DNA from: Deltaproteobacteria bacterium UBA6601
GTDB lineage: Bacteria; Myxococcota_A; UBA796; UBA9615
DNA length: 23,670 nt
Assembly (NCBI GenBank): GCA_002433485.1
Contig: DJIF01000148.1
Span: 1 to 23,670 of the forward strand
Reading direction: 5' to 3'
Position 1 is the first letter of the stretch. Every line of letters begins with the position of its first letter. The notes below the pieces were generated by a model. The model ran no database searches, was not told the origin of the DNA, and saw nothing but the letters and a program-made list of their open reading frames with translations. Positions 1 to 7,120 of the stretch are shown here, piece by piece. The position numbers and the translations under genes are program-made.

Positions 1-546
1 GGGATCCAGGCTTTGGTTCTGGCCGGTGAAGAGGCCTCACCGCGTGCCGCTCAGTCCCGCTTCGTACTGGGCTTGACCCTGGTCTCTATGGGTGTGGGTA
101 CCCTGTCGTCTTCTATCGCTGGGATCGAGCGGAGCGTGCGCGGTTGGAAGTCGGTACGTCGGCAGTTTCGCGGCGCTTCAGAGGCGCAGCGGCGCTTGCT
201 GCGTGCCCAGGAAGCTCGGCGGCTCCATGCGCTGGCCTCGGGACGGGCGCTGTCGCTGGTTGCGAATGGCAGCTTTCTGGCCATTGGCATTGTCCTTATG
301 AGTCTTGAAGCCAGTGATTTGGGGCTACCGCTGGTATTAGATGGCGCCTTCGCCCTTGGGATCGATATCTTTCGGGTGGTAGTTGATCACCAGTCAGCCC
401 TTAAGTGGCAGGGTCTGGAGCAGGAGAGTGAGCGGGGCTACTTCAGCTTCGGGCCGCTCCTGATCGCTCCGCCGCTGCCGGTTGCGATGGCGGGGCCACG
501 CGGAGAGGGGCCCGGGATGGGTTTGCTGCTGTCCGGGGCCTTTTAA
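1..546 (+). CDS. Hypothetical membrane/envelope protein, 5'-truncated by window edge
   Basis: The reading frame is open from base 1 with no stop upstream, so the gene very likely begins outside the window; a TTG at 13 is the first possible start inside it. About 181 codons are visible. Hydrophobic stretches are seen near FVLGLTLVSMGVGTL, LSLVANGSFLAIGIVLMSL and LPLVLDGAFALGIDIF. Between the first two lies a basic, Arg-rich helical segment (KSVRRQFRGASEAQRRLLRA). The C-terminus has alternating hydrophobic residues and ends in Phe (GLLLSGAF), as many outer-membrane or periplasmic proteins of deltaproteobacteria do. I do not recognise a named family. It converges on the Fe-S protein gene with 18 bp between the stops. 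The call as a real gene rests on the long open frame, codon pattern and a terminator-like hairpin at its end. Confidence 0.6.
   Translation, partial: GIQALVLAGEEASPRAAQSRFVLGLTLVSMGVGTLSSSIAGIERSVRGWKSVRRQFRGASEAQRRLLRAQEARRLHALASGRALSLVANGSFLAIGIVLMSLEASDLGLPLVLDGAFALGIDIFRVVVDHQSALKWQGLEQESERGYFSFGPLLIAPPLPVAMAGPRGEGPGMGLLLSGAF
509..544 (+). terminator. Candidate intrinsic terminator overlapping the end of the first gene
   Basis: Arms at 509-517 (GGCCCGGGA) and 532-540 (TCCGGGGCC) pair at 8 of 9 positions with one G-G mismatch. The loop is 14 nt and TTTT (541-544) follows directly. The stem lies within the last codons and the T run includes the first base of the TAA stop. The adjacent gene is convergent, so a terminator is expected here. 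The U run is short, so efficiency is uncertain. Confidence 0.4.
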
Positions 547-564
547 GGGTGATGCAGGTTCGGT

Positions 565-1731
565 TTAGTCGACCTCAGCCTGCTCATCGTCTATCCAACG
601 CAGGATCAAAGTGCTCAGGCCCATGACCTCGCAGTTTGGATATTGAGCCTGTAGGGCCTGCTCGCAGTCGCTATCGCCGGTGACGATCCAGCTGCCTGGA
701 GCAGCCGGCTGGCTTCGTGCTGCCCATGCACCAACGGCCTGGGCGCGAGCGGGCTCTCGGCAGTCAAAGAAATCGCCGGCGCCGCAGCAGTGAGTGCGGC
801 CAGGGCTTGCTGCCAGGGACGGGGCCGGTTGCCCGCAGAGGACTGCGACCACTTCATGGACCAGCGGACCTTTGGCCAGGCGTCGTTGCAGTCCGCAGGC
901 GTCGTGGACGCGCACTGAGATTGCTGGGAGTCTTGCTGCCGTTCGGCGCCGAGCTGCCTCTCGTCCCATGCTGGCCAGGCGGGCACGAAAGAACAGCAGA
1001 TACTCAGCGAGGTGTAGCAGTTCAGCGTTGATTCGGAGCCCTTCTTGAGGATAGCTACGAGAGACGGTGTCCAGGCAGGTACTGGAAGCAGTGACCCAGG
1101 TACGCTGTCGATTAAAGAATTGGTGCAGGCCGCTGGCGTTGCTCTGGAGACCGGGGCGGTCTCCAATGGAGCGCAGTGCGCCGCCGCAGCAATCTGGCAC
1201 ATCGTCCCGGGAGGGCAGGCTTACATGGTCTGCGCCGAGTCGTCGCAGTAGATCAAGGGTTCCCGCGACCTGGGCTGGGCGCTCTGCGAGAGCGCGGCAG
1301 CCCGGCCAGAACAGCACTCTTCCTTTGGGCTGGAAGTCCAGATCATCGGCAAAGGGCTCGAGTGCTCGGTCCAGACTCGCGCCAAAGGGGTGGCCATGCT
1401 CCAGACAGCGTCCATGAAATTGGCGCGCTCCATCCGGCGCTATTCCTCGCTCCCAGGCTAGCGCTCGACCCAGGTGGACCATGGCAGGGATGTCGAGGTC
1501 GAATTCACAGGGTGAGGTGCAGGCAGCGCATCCGGTGCAGCGAGCTAGATTGTCGGCCGCAGCCTGCCAGGAGAGCTGTTCTGAGTCAGCCATTTGCAGT
1601 CCGCCGAACATGGCGGTGGGGGTGGCACCTTCGTCAGCTGTGGCACCGGCCACCGGGCAGGCGAAGCGGCACAGCTTGGGACAAAGGGAGCACAGTTCAC
1701 CGGGCAGCTCGACGTTGTTGCCCGAACTCAC
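565..1731 (-). CDS. GlcF-like (Fe-S)-binding oxidoreductase subunit with two CCG domains
   Basis: This 388-residue protein is predicted to pass electrons from the flavoprotein encoded just upstream to the respiratory chain, as GlcF does in glycolate oxidase. Near the N-terminus are two Cys clusters: C14-x2-C17-x3-C21-x3-C25-P, and C65-x2-C68-x2-C71-x3-C75. The second is a standard [4Fe-4S] ferredoxin pattern; the first has unusual spacing. Two cysteine-rich CCG domains follow: FWPGC at 144 with CCGG at 181-184, and HDACG at 279 with HCCGAGDFFDC at 314-324. The start is GTG (1729-1731), overlapping the TGA of the upstream gene as GTGA, with GGAG about 8 nt before it. The overlap implies translational coupling and a 1:1 complex. 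The substrate cannot be read from this subunit; glycolate, D-lactate or another 2-hydroxyacid is possible. Confidence 0.85.
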   Translation of the reverse strand: MSSGNNVELPGELCSLCPKLCRFACPVAGATADEGATPTAMFGGLQMADSEQLSWQAAADNLARCTGCAACTSPCEFDLDIPAMVHLGRALAWERGIAPDGARQFHGRCLEHGHPFGASLDRALEPFADDLDFQPKGRVLFWPGCRALAERPAQVAGTLDLLRRLGADHVSLPSRDDVPDCCGGALRSIGDRPGLQSNASGLHQFFNRQRTWVTASSTCLDTVSRSYPQEGLRINAELLHLAEYLLFFRARLASMGREAARRRTAARLPAISVRVHDACGLQRRLAKGPLVHEVVAVLCGQPAPSLAASPGRTHCCGAGDFFDCREPARAQAVGAWAARSQPAAPGSWIVTGDSDCEQALQAQYPNCEVMGLSTLILRWIDDEQAEVD

Positions 1732-4550
1732 CGCAAGTCTCCGGTCTTGGCGGTCAGCAGCTGGTTAGAGATTTCCTGAGCAAGCCGCTGACTATCGCTT
1801 GGTCTTGAGCTTCCTGCTCCACGTCCGCTGACCAGATAGTCCGGTAATTCTTCGCTGTGGTCGATCTCAAGGTTGATCAGCCGCGCACCATAGCTGCGCA
1901 GGCTTGCTGCGATCTGGTGTTCAAGGAGGTGGGTTCCGCGGGCCGACCTGCGGCTCGCGGAGATCAGAAATCTCACCGTGCAGCCGCTCTCCAGCGGGTT
2001 ATCGATCCAGCCGATGGCGCTGTGCGGTCCGCCGCATAGCGTCTCAACCGCTTGAATCAGCAGCGCTGCGCGAGTCCAGGGGATGGTCGCCGCGCAGCGG
2101 CCCACCGGTTCACCTGAGCCGCAGATGGTGGTCTCTTCGAGGCTTGCGGCGCCCTCCTTGCAGGCGCGTCCCCAGTGCTGCTGCCACCAGCGCATCACTT
2201 GCTCTTCGGCGAACATTCGTCCGCCTAGGTGCTCAAGGGCCTGGCCGATGTTCTTGCTTTGATCCGGGTGGCTGCGGTCATTACTGAGGACCAGATGGAT
2301 GAAAGCGCGGGTACCGGTGGTGCAGGAACTTCTGCTCGGCGCAGCAAAGTCGCTCGCTCGTTCAGCGGTAAAGAGAGTTCCGGCGAGCGGGCGCACCGAG
2401 CCGCGCAGCGCGCTGCTCAGGGCGGTGCATGCGCTTCCGAGGTTGTCGAACGAGCAGCCGATGTAGCTCAGTCTCAGCCCTCGGTAGACGCGAAAGGTTG
2501 CGCTTTGCGGTTCTGTTGGCAGTGCTTTGGGACCGAGCGCTAAGGGAAGCCACGATGGTCCCGCAGCAGAGCGCGGCAGCAGCCCGCTGCGGAAGTGCTG
2601 TCCTTCCTTCAGCCGCCCAGATGCTGCGACTAGTGGATGTTCCCAGGCGCCATGGATAGCGTGGTGAGCAGCGACCGCCCTGCTGGCCAGCCAGTCGCTT
2701 ACCTTTTGTTCCAGAAATTCTCGCCCAAGGGGCGGTAGTAGAGCACCCTGCCCGTGAAGCTGGGCTACGAGATCGGCGCCGTTCCAGTCTCCGCCGACCT
2801 CTACTACGCCGTCTTGTGGTTTGCCGGTGGCTAACAGGAGCGGATCAAGGTCGCTGTTGGTTGGTCCTTGCTGTTGCGTTGGATGCGGGAAAAGTTTGCC
2901 CGGATTGAGGATGAGATCGGGGTCCACACTGTGCCGCGCTGCCGCATACAGTGCCGCGGCGTTGCCGTGTTCGCGCTCCATGAAGCGCATCTTCAAGACT
3001 CCGACGCCGTGGTGGTGAGTGATGGTGCCGCCGCAGCGGATCGTAGCCTCAAGGGCCGCCTGCCAGGTCTGCTGATAGATATGTTCAGCTGCCTGGGGGT
3101 CGTTGCTGTGGCCGACGAATGTGAAGTAGATGGAGCATCCTTCATGGTAGGCATGGCTGAGGTGGGCCATCACCAGGACATGCTCGCGTACAGCTTCCCG
3201 AACGCCATCGTAGAGCTGGCGGACCTTGCTCCATGGGGCCGCTACTTCCATGGTGTCAGCGAAGGCTCCTTTTGTGAGCAGTTTGGGCAGCTTGAAGCTG
3301 ACGTGATGTCGGGTGCGAAACCAGCGCTCGCCGGGCTCTGGGCCGAGGTCTTCTGCGCCCAGCGAGCGAGCGAGGCTAATGACTGCATTGAGTTCTTCGC
3401 GTGCGAGTTGTTCTTCGCCTTCACAGCCCACGATGGCGAGACAGCGCTTGGGCAGCAGGTCGAGCAGTTGATTCACGCGCAGCGGTTTTCCCAGCATTCG
3501 GTGGATGGGCAGAGCTTCCGGTCGTAGCAGTCCCTTGACCCGTGCCCGCAGTCCCAGGCCGCCCCGTTGTTGGGCCAGAATGCTGAGGGGGCCCAGTGAC
3601 TCCAGCCAGTTCTCTGGTGAAGCGTGGTGTTCCTCACTGGTTGGACGATCACTCGGCGCTTCCATCGGGGTACCCCCGCCAGGGCGGGGTGTGGAGCCTC
3701 CGTCATCGTTGGAGCGGCTCATTGCCATCCAGGTGTCCAGTGGGTCGTAGATCCGCATTGCGCTGGGCCGGAGCCCTGACTGAAGGACTTGTCTGAAGCA
3801 CTCCATAGCGCTGTCCAGGTCGGGGAAGCGCAGTCCTCTTAGCGCGATGCTCTGCGGTAGTGGACGGATGCGGAGTTGGAGCGCGGTGAAGAGTCCCAGG
3901 GTTCCCTCGGAGCCGACGAACATCGGCGTCCAATCCGGGCTGTGGCCACTGGGGTCGAGCGATCCGGTAGCGATAAGACCCATTCCCGGAGTCGCTACCT
4001 TTAGTCCGGTCACCATGTCTTCGATCTTGCCGTAGTGACTCGATAGCTGGCCGGCGCCTCGAGCAGCGACGCAGCCACCGATTGAGGCACAGAAGATAGA
4101 TGACGGAAAGTGACCCAGCGTGAAGCCGAGATCGTTGAGTCGTTGCTCGAGGTCCTGGGTGATGATCCCGGGGCCACAGGTGAGCTGCAGGTTGTCGCTG
4201 TCGACTTCAAAAAGTTGGCAGAGGCCCTTGAGATCGATAACGACGCCACCTTCGATGGGTGCAGCGCCCCCACAAACTCCGCTGCCGCTGCCGAACGGCA
4301 CAATGGGTACGCCGTGTCGTCCGCAGCGCAGAACCATCGCTACTACCTGATCCTCCGAGGATGGCCGCAGCACGACTTGAGGTTTCGGCAATGGTCCCCT
4401 TCGGTCACGGACCTGGAGGGTCAACTTTGGCCACAGGTCTCGGCCGTAAGCGAAGCGGGCTGCCTCGGAGCTGTCTACTGCTGCTTCACCGAATTCCTCC
4501 CGTAGTTCGGCAATCAGATCGTCCAATTGGTCGGGAGTAGAGGTGGACAT
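1728..4550 (-). CDS. FAD-linked oxidase (GlcD/alkylglycerone-phosphate-synthase type) with degenerate C-terminal duplicate
   Basis: The open frame runs to 4754, but the 68 extra residues are Arg/Ser-rich and unlike the family. ATG at 4548-4550 (MSTSTPDQ) gives 940 residues and fits the divergent neighbour at 4609. AGGA touches this ATG directly, closer than a normal Shine-Dalgarno, so a TTG at 4557-4559 is an alternative. Residues about 54-232 are a vanillyl-alcohol-oxidase-type FAD domain with PP-loop PFGSGSGVCGG, ASIGGCVAARGAGQLSSHYG and GSEGTLG (213-219). Residues about 233-557 form the FAD-oxidase C domain with the triad H512-H513-H514 (HHHGVG) and the usual ending NPGKLFPHP. HHHGVG resembles alkylglycerone-phosphate synthase more than the EHGIG of GlcD. 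From about 578 to 898 a second, degenerate copy follows without the PP-loop, GSEGTLG or HHH. It is coupled to the GlcF-like gene. A role as a fused GlcD/GlcE-like unit is inference; the substrate is unknown. Confidence 0.85.
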   Translation of the reverse strand: MSTSTPDQLDDLIAELREEFGEAAVDSSEAARFAYGRDLWPKLTLQVRDRRGPLPKPQVVLRPSSEDQVVAMVLRCGRHGVPIVPFGSGSGVCGGAAPIEGGVVIDLKGLCQLFEVDSDNLQLTCGPGIITQDLEQRLNDLGFTLGHFPSSIFCASIGGCVAARGAGQLSSHYGKIEDMVTGLKVATPGMGLIATGSLDPSGHSPDWTPMFVGSEGTLGLFTALQLRIRPLPQSIALRGLRFPDLDSAMECFRQVLQSGLRPSAMRIYDPLDTWMAMSRSNDDGGSTPRPGGGTPMEAPSDRPTSEEHHASPENWLESLGPLSILAQQRGGLGLRARVKGLLRPEALPIHRMLGKPLRVNQLLDLLPKRCLAIVGCEGEEQLAREELNAVISLARSLGAEDLGPEPGERWFRTRHHVSFKLPKLLTKGAFADTMEVAAPWSKVRQLYDGVREAVREHVLVMAHLSHAYHEGCSIYFTFVGHSNDPQAAEHIYQQTWQAALEATIRCGGTITHHHGVGVLKMRFMEREHGNAAALYAAARHSVDPDLILNPGKLFPHPTQQQGPTNSDLDPLLLATGKPQDGVVEVGGDWNGADLVAQLHGQGALLPPLGREFLEQKVSDWLASRAVAAHHAIHGAWEHPLVAASGRLKEGQHFRSGLLPRSAAGPSWLPLALGPKALPTEPQSATFRVYRGLRLSYIGCSFDNLGSACTALSSALRGSVRPLAGTLFTAERASDFAAPSRSSCTTGTRAFIHLVLSNDRSHPDQSKNIGQALEHLGGRMFAEEQVMRWWQQHWGRACKEGAASLEETTICGSGEPVGRCAATIPWTRAALLIQAVETLCGGPHSAIGWIDNPLESGCTVRFLISASRRSARGTHLLEHQIAASLRSYGARLINLEIDHSEELPDYLVSGRGAGSSRPSDSQRLAQEISNQLLTAKTGDLR

Positions 4551-4608
4551 TCCTAACAACCATATCGAACAGGAACGAAGCCCGCCGCCCCGAGGGTAGG
4601 ATGGTCTT
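4551..4608. promoter_or_regulatory. Divergent intergenic region between oxidase and plus-strand run
   Basis: These 58 bp separate two divergent start codons and must hold, or overlap, promoters for both directions unless these lie inside coding sequence. AGGGTAGG (4593-4600) is a good ribosome binding site for the ATG at 4609. An AT-richer patch near 4561-4567 (CATATCG; CGATATG on the minus strand) is the only -10-like element. No convincing -35 boxes are visible. Confidence 0.3.
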
Positions 4609-5466
4609 ATGGCAGATCGGCGTAAGGGCGACCGGCGAGACACAGAGCGGCGGGAGTTTCGACAGGAAGGCGGGCGGCGGGATGCCAGCTCGGCTCCCAG
4701 GCGCCAGGGTTGGCGACGATACTCTCCCTTGCTGGTGGGCTCAGCGTTGTTCATTACGCTGGTCCTGGTTCATTACGTATGGCTCAAGGGACCGCGGGCC
4801 GACGCGGAGTTGGTAGTTGAACAAAGTGACCGACAGCTGAGGCCTTTTTTGCAGCGTGCCCGTCTATCTCTGCTGGCTCAGCCGGGCTTAGGTGAGCCTG
4901 GGGCGGGGCCGCTGGCCGCTGATCAGGTGCTTGTGCGTGGTGAAGATCGCCGTGCGGTCGTGGCACTTGCAGATCGTCTGGAGCAGCAGGTCCTCAGTTC
5001 TCGTGTGCTGCCAGCCGCCATGGAATTGTTGGGTCTTGCGCATTTGCTGTTGGGTGATGAGTACGCTGCCCGGAGTGCGTTTGAGCAACTCCAGGCTCGG
5101 GGTACACAGGCTCAGTGTCACCGAGCTCAACTGAGCCTGGGGGTCCTCGCGATCCGAAACTCTCTGCGTCAGCCTTCGCCGGAAGATCGGCGTTTCGCCT
5201 TGCAGCATGCGCTCAGCTACTTCGCCCCTCTGGCGGCTCAACTTCAGACCCCCTTGTTGGCTGATGCCCTGTTTAACCAGGCGGTAACTCTGACACTGCT
5301 CGGGCGCACAGAATCGGCTCGAGGCGTCACAAAACGCCTGGCTGAGCTTGAAGGAGGGAGCTTACGACAGGCGCGGTTGCGGGAGTGGGTGGCGACGGGC
5401 GCAGCGGTGTCCTTGTTGCTGCCCAGCGAGGGATTGCCTACCATCGATGGTGATGTGCCGCGTTAG
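4609..5466 (+). CDS. Membrane-anchored helical-repeat (TPR-like) protein of unknown function
   Basis: The product has 285 residues and starts at ATG 4609, with AGGGTAGG 8 nt upstream. The first 37 residues are highly basic with RRxxxRR runs (ADRRKGDRRDTERREF), which marks a cytoplasmic N-terminus. One transmembrane segment spans about residues 38-58 (SPLLVGSALFITLVLVHYVW). The rest is Ala/Leu-rich and helical, with TPR-like phrases such as LLGLAHLLLGDEYAARSAFEQL and LLADALFNQAVTLTLLGRTESARG. It is therefore predicted to sit in the inner membrane with a C-terminal repeat domain in the periplasm. I do not recognise a specific family. It opens a plus-strand run and the next gene begins 27 bp downstream. 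Confidence 0.75.
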   Translation: MADRRKGDRRDTERREFRQEGGRRDASSAPRRQGWRRYSPLLVGSALFITLVLVHYVWLKGPRADAELVVEQSDRQLRPFLQRARLSLLAQPGLGEPGAGPLAADQVLVRGEDRRAVVALADRLEQQVLSSRVLPAAMELLGLAHLLLGDEYAARSAFEQLQARGTQAQCHRAQLSLGVLAIRNSLRQPSPEDRRFALQHALSYFAPLAAQLQTPLLADALFNQAVTLTLLGRTESARGVTKRLAELEGGSLRQARLREWVATGAAVSLLLPSEGLPTIDGDVPR

Positions 5467-5493
5467 CGCGGTGCCGGGTTCCGGGAGCTGGAC

Positions 5494-6144
5494 ATGGCGC
5501 GACTGAATCGCGATGGCCGTAAGCTAAAGAACACCCTTGAGGGGGTGGAGACCTTCCTTAACGTCACCAATACCGAGTTTGAGATGTACTTCCTCGGGGT
5601 GGTTAAGAAGGCGCCGCACGACAAAGAGCGGGAACTGAAGCGGATGTTTCGCGACATCTTCGAGATGAAGATCAGCAATACCTCGTTGGCTTTCAAGGCG
5701 CGTACTCTGATTGCCCGGTACAACACCTTGAAGATGAAGTGGTTGCGTACCTGCAAGCAGATCGAAGAAGGAACCTATCGCCGCCAGCGCTTTATGGCTG
5801 ACCTCAATGCAAAGAATCGCGACCAGGGTCAGGGGCCTTCGGCCCAGACCCTTCGTGAGGAGATCAAAGCGCTGGTCCGCGGCGATGAGGTTCCCGAGGT
5901 GCAGCCCGTGGCGCGGAGAAATGCGCGTCGGGGTCATGAGGTGGGGAGTGATGCGCTGTTCGAGCAGTATCAGGACGTGCGTCGCTCACTGGGTCAGCAG
6001 GGTGGCGCTGACCGCAAGGCTATGGAGGCGCGGCTGCAGCAGCGTGCTAGCGAGGTCAAGAAGAAGTATGGCTGTAAAGATGTGCGGTTTGATATCGTCG
6101 AAGAGAATGGCCGCAGCCGGGTCAAGGTAATCCCGGTCACCTGA
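5494..6144 (+). CDS. MXAN_5187 C-terminal-domain-like protein
   Basis: This 216-residue, strongly charged, soluble protein starts at ATG 5494 with GGGAG 7-8 nt upstream. It has no signal peptide or membrane segment. An N-terminal helical block (FLNVTNTEFEMYFLGVVKKAP, then KERELKRMFRDIFEMKISNT) is followed by a Gly/Gln/Arg-rich linker around 110-150. A C-terminal block reads ALFEQYQDVRRSLG and ends KKYGCKDVRFDIVEENGRSRVKVIPVT. Both blocks resemble a domain known from Myxococcus MXAN_5187 and its relatives, which supports a deltaproteobacterial origin. That match is from memory of the family's appearance and should be confirmed by profile search. No biochemical function is established. It lies 27 bp after the membrane-anchored repeat protein and 22 bp before the dehydratase. 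Confidence 0.75.
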   Translation: MARLNRDGRKLKNTLEGVETFLNVTNTEFEMYFLGVVKKAPHDKERELKRMFRDIFEMKISNTSLAFKARTLIARYNTLKMKWLRTCKQIEEGTYRRQRFMADLNAKNRDQGQGPSAQTLREEIKALVRGDEVPEVQPVARRNARRGHEVGSDALFEQYQDVRRSLGQQGGADRKAMEARLQQRASEVKKKYGCKDVRFDIVEENGRSRVKVIPVT

Positions 6145-6166
6145 GCCCTGCGCTATCCTTCACGCC

Positions 6167-7120
6167 GTGTCCTACGCTGCTGATCTGAAGGCCGTTCGCG
6201 CAGCTGCTGAGCGGGTGGCGGAGCACATCCATTGCACTCCACTGTTGACCTCCAGTTCCATGGACCAGTGGTTGGGTCGAAGTGGCTTTTTTAAGTGCGA
6301 GTTGTTCCAGAAGGCCGGCTCTTTCAAGGTACGCGGCGCCCTCAATGCAATTCTCAGTCTTGATGACACCATCGCGCGCAACGGTGTGGTCACTCATAGC
6401 AGCGGTAACTTTGCCCAGGCCTTGGCGCTTGGGGCCCGCCTGCGTGGGATTCCTGCCCACATTGTAATGCCGTCTAGCGCCCCAGCCGTTAAGCAGCGCG
6501 CTGTGGCCGAGTATGGTGGGCAGATTCGGCTGTGTGAGCCGACCTTGGAGGCGCGGGAAAGGACTGCTGCTCAGCTTGTGAAGGAGACCGGCGGGACCCT
6601 ATTGCACCCTTTTGATCATCCGGATGTGATTGCCGGGCAGGGGACCATTGCTCTGGAGCTGATGGAGCAGGTACAGGGCCTGGACGCAGTGATCGTTCCG
6701 GTTGGTGGAGGTGGGCTTATCTCCGGGATCGCCCTGGCCCTGGCCGAGCTGGCGCCGACAGTGCGGGTGTTTGGTGCTGAACCGCTCGGCGCTGATGACG
6801 CTGCCCGTTCCAAGGCCGCCGGCCGTCTGATTCCACAGACGGCACCTGACACCATTGCCGATGGTCTGCTGACAAGCCTCGGCCAATTTACCTGGCCGGT
6901 GGTGCGGGACCGGGTCGAGGAGATCCTGGTCGTTGATGACCGGGAGATTCGGGAAGCTCAGCATCGAATCTGGACTCGTATGAAGCTGCTGGTTGAGCCA
7001 AGTGGTGCGGTACCGCTGGCGGCTGCCCGGAGTGATCGGTTTGCGCAGCTACAGGGCGTCAACCGGGTTGCCATGGTTTTAAGTGGCGGCAACCTCGATT
7101 TTGGAGATCTGCTGGAATGA
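6167..7120 (+). CDS. PLP-dependent serine/threonine dehydratase or serine racemase-like enzyme
   Basis: This fold-type II PLP enzyme has 317 residues, the length of catabolic threonine dehydratase or serine racemase, and no C-terminal ACT regulatory domain. The Schiff-base lysine is K54 in GSFKVRGA. The phosphate-binding glycine loop is G180-G183 (VPVGGGGLISG). The substrate/cofactor loop is SSGNFAQA (78-85), where most relatives have SSGNHGQA, so the usual His is Phe. Further matches to serine racemase include IPAHIVMPSSAPAVKQ, HPDVIAGQGTIALE and RMKLLVEPSGAVPLAA. The likely reactions are deamination of serine or threonine to 2-oxoacid plus ammonia, or serine racemisation. The start is GTG 6167, chosen because the family N-terminus begins here; no clear ribosome binding site is visible. 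It overlaps the lipoprotein gene by ATGA. RidA, at 11309, handles the intermediates of such enzymes. Confidence 0.9.
   Translation: MSYAADLKAVRAAAERVAEHIHCTPLLTSSSMDQWLGRSGFFKCELFQKAGSFKVRGALNAILSLDDTIARNGVVTHSSGNFAQALALGARLRGIPAHIVMPSSAPAVKQRAVAEYGGQIRLCEPTLEARERTAAQLVKETGGTLLHPFDHPDVIAGQGTIALELMEQVQGLDAVIVPVGGGGLISGIALALAELAPTVRVFGAEPLGADDAARSKAAGRLIPQTAPDTIADGLLTSLGQFTWPVVRDRVEEILVVDDREIREAQHRIWTRMKLLVEPSGAVPLAAARSDRFAQLQGVNRVAMVLSGGNLDFGDLLE

Noticed and set aside
1176..1808. 210-codon plus-strand frame over the Fe-S protein gene
   Set aside because: It is antisense to a gene with eight ferredoxin-type cysteines and two CCG motifs in order; the product has only Arg/Gly-rich noise.
4609..4683. 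RRxxxRR-rich start of the 285-residue protein as a PilZ c-di-GMP site
   Set aside because: PilZ domains need a following D/NxSxxG motif and a beta barrel; here a membrane helix follows directly, so the Arg run is best read as a positive-inside signal.
4551..4754. N-terminal extension of the FAD oxidase to 4754
   Set aside because: The 68 residues are Arg/Ser-rich, run through the divergent gene's coding sequence and do not resemble the family.
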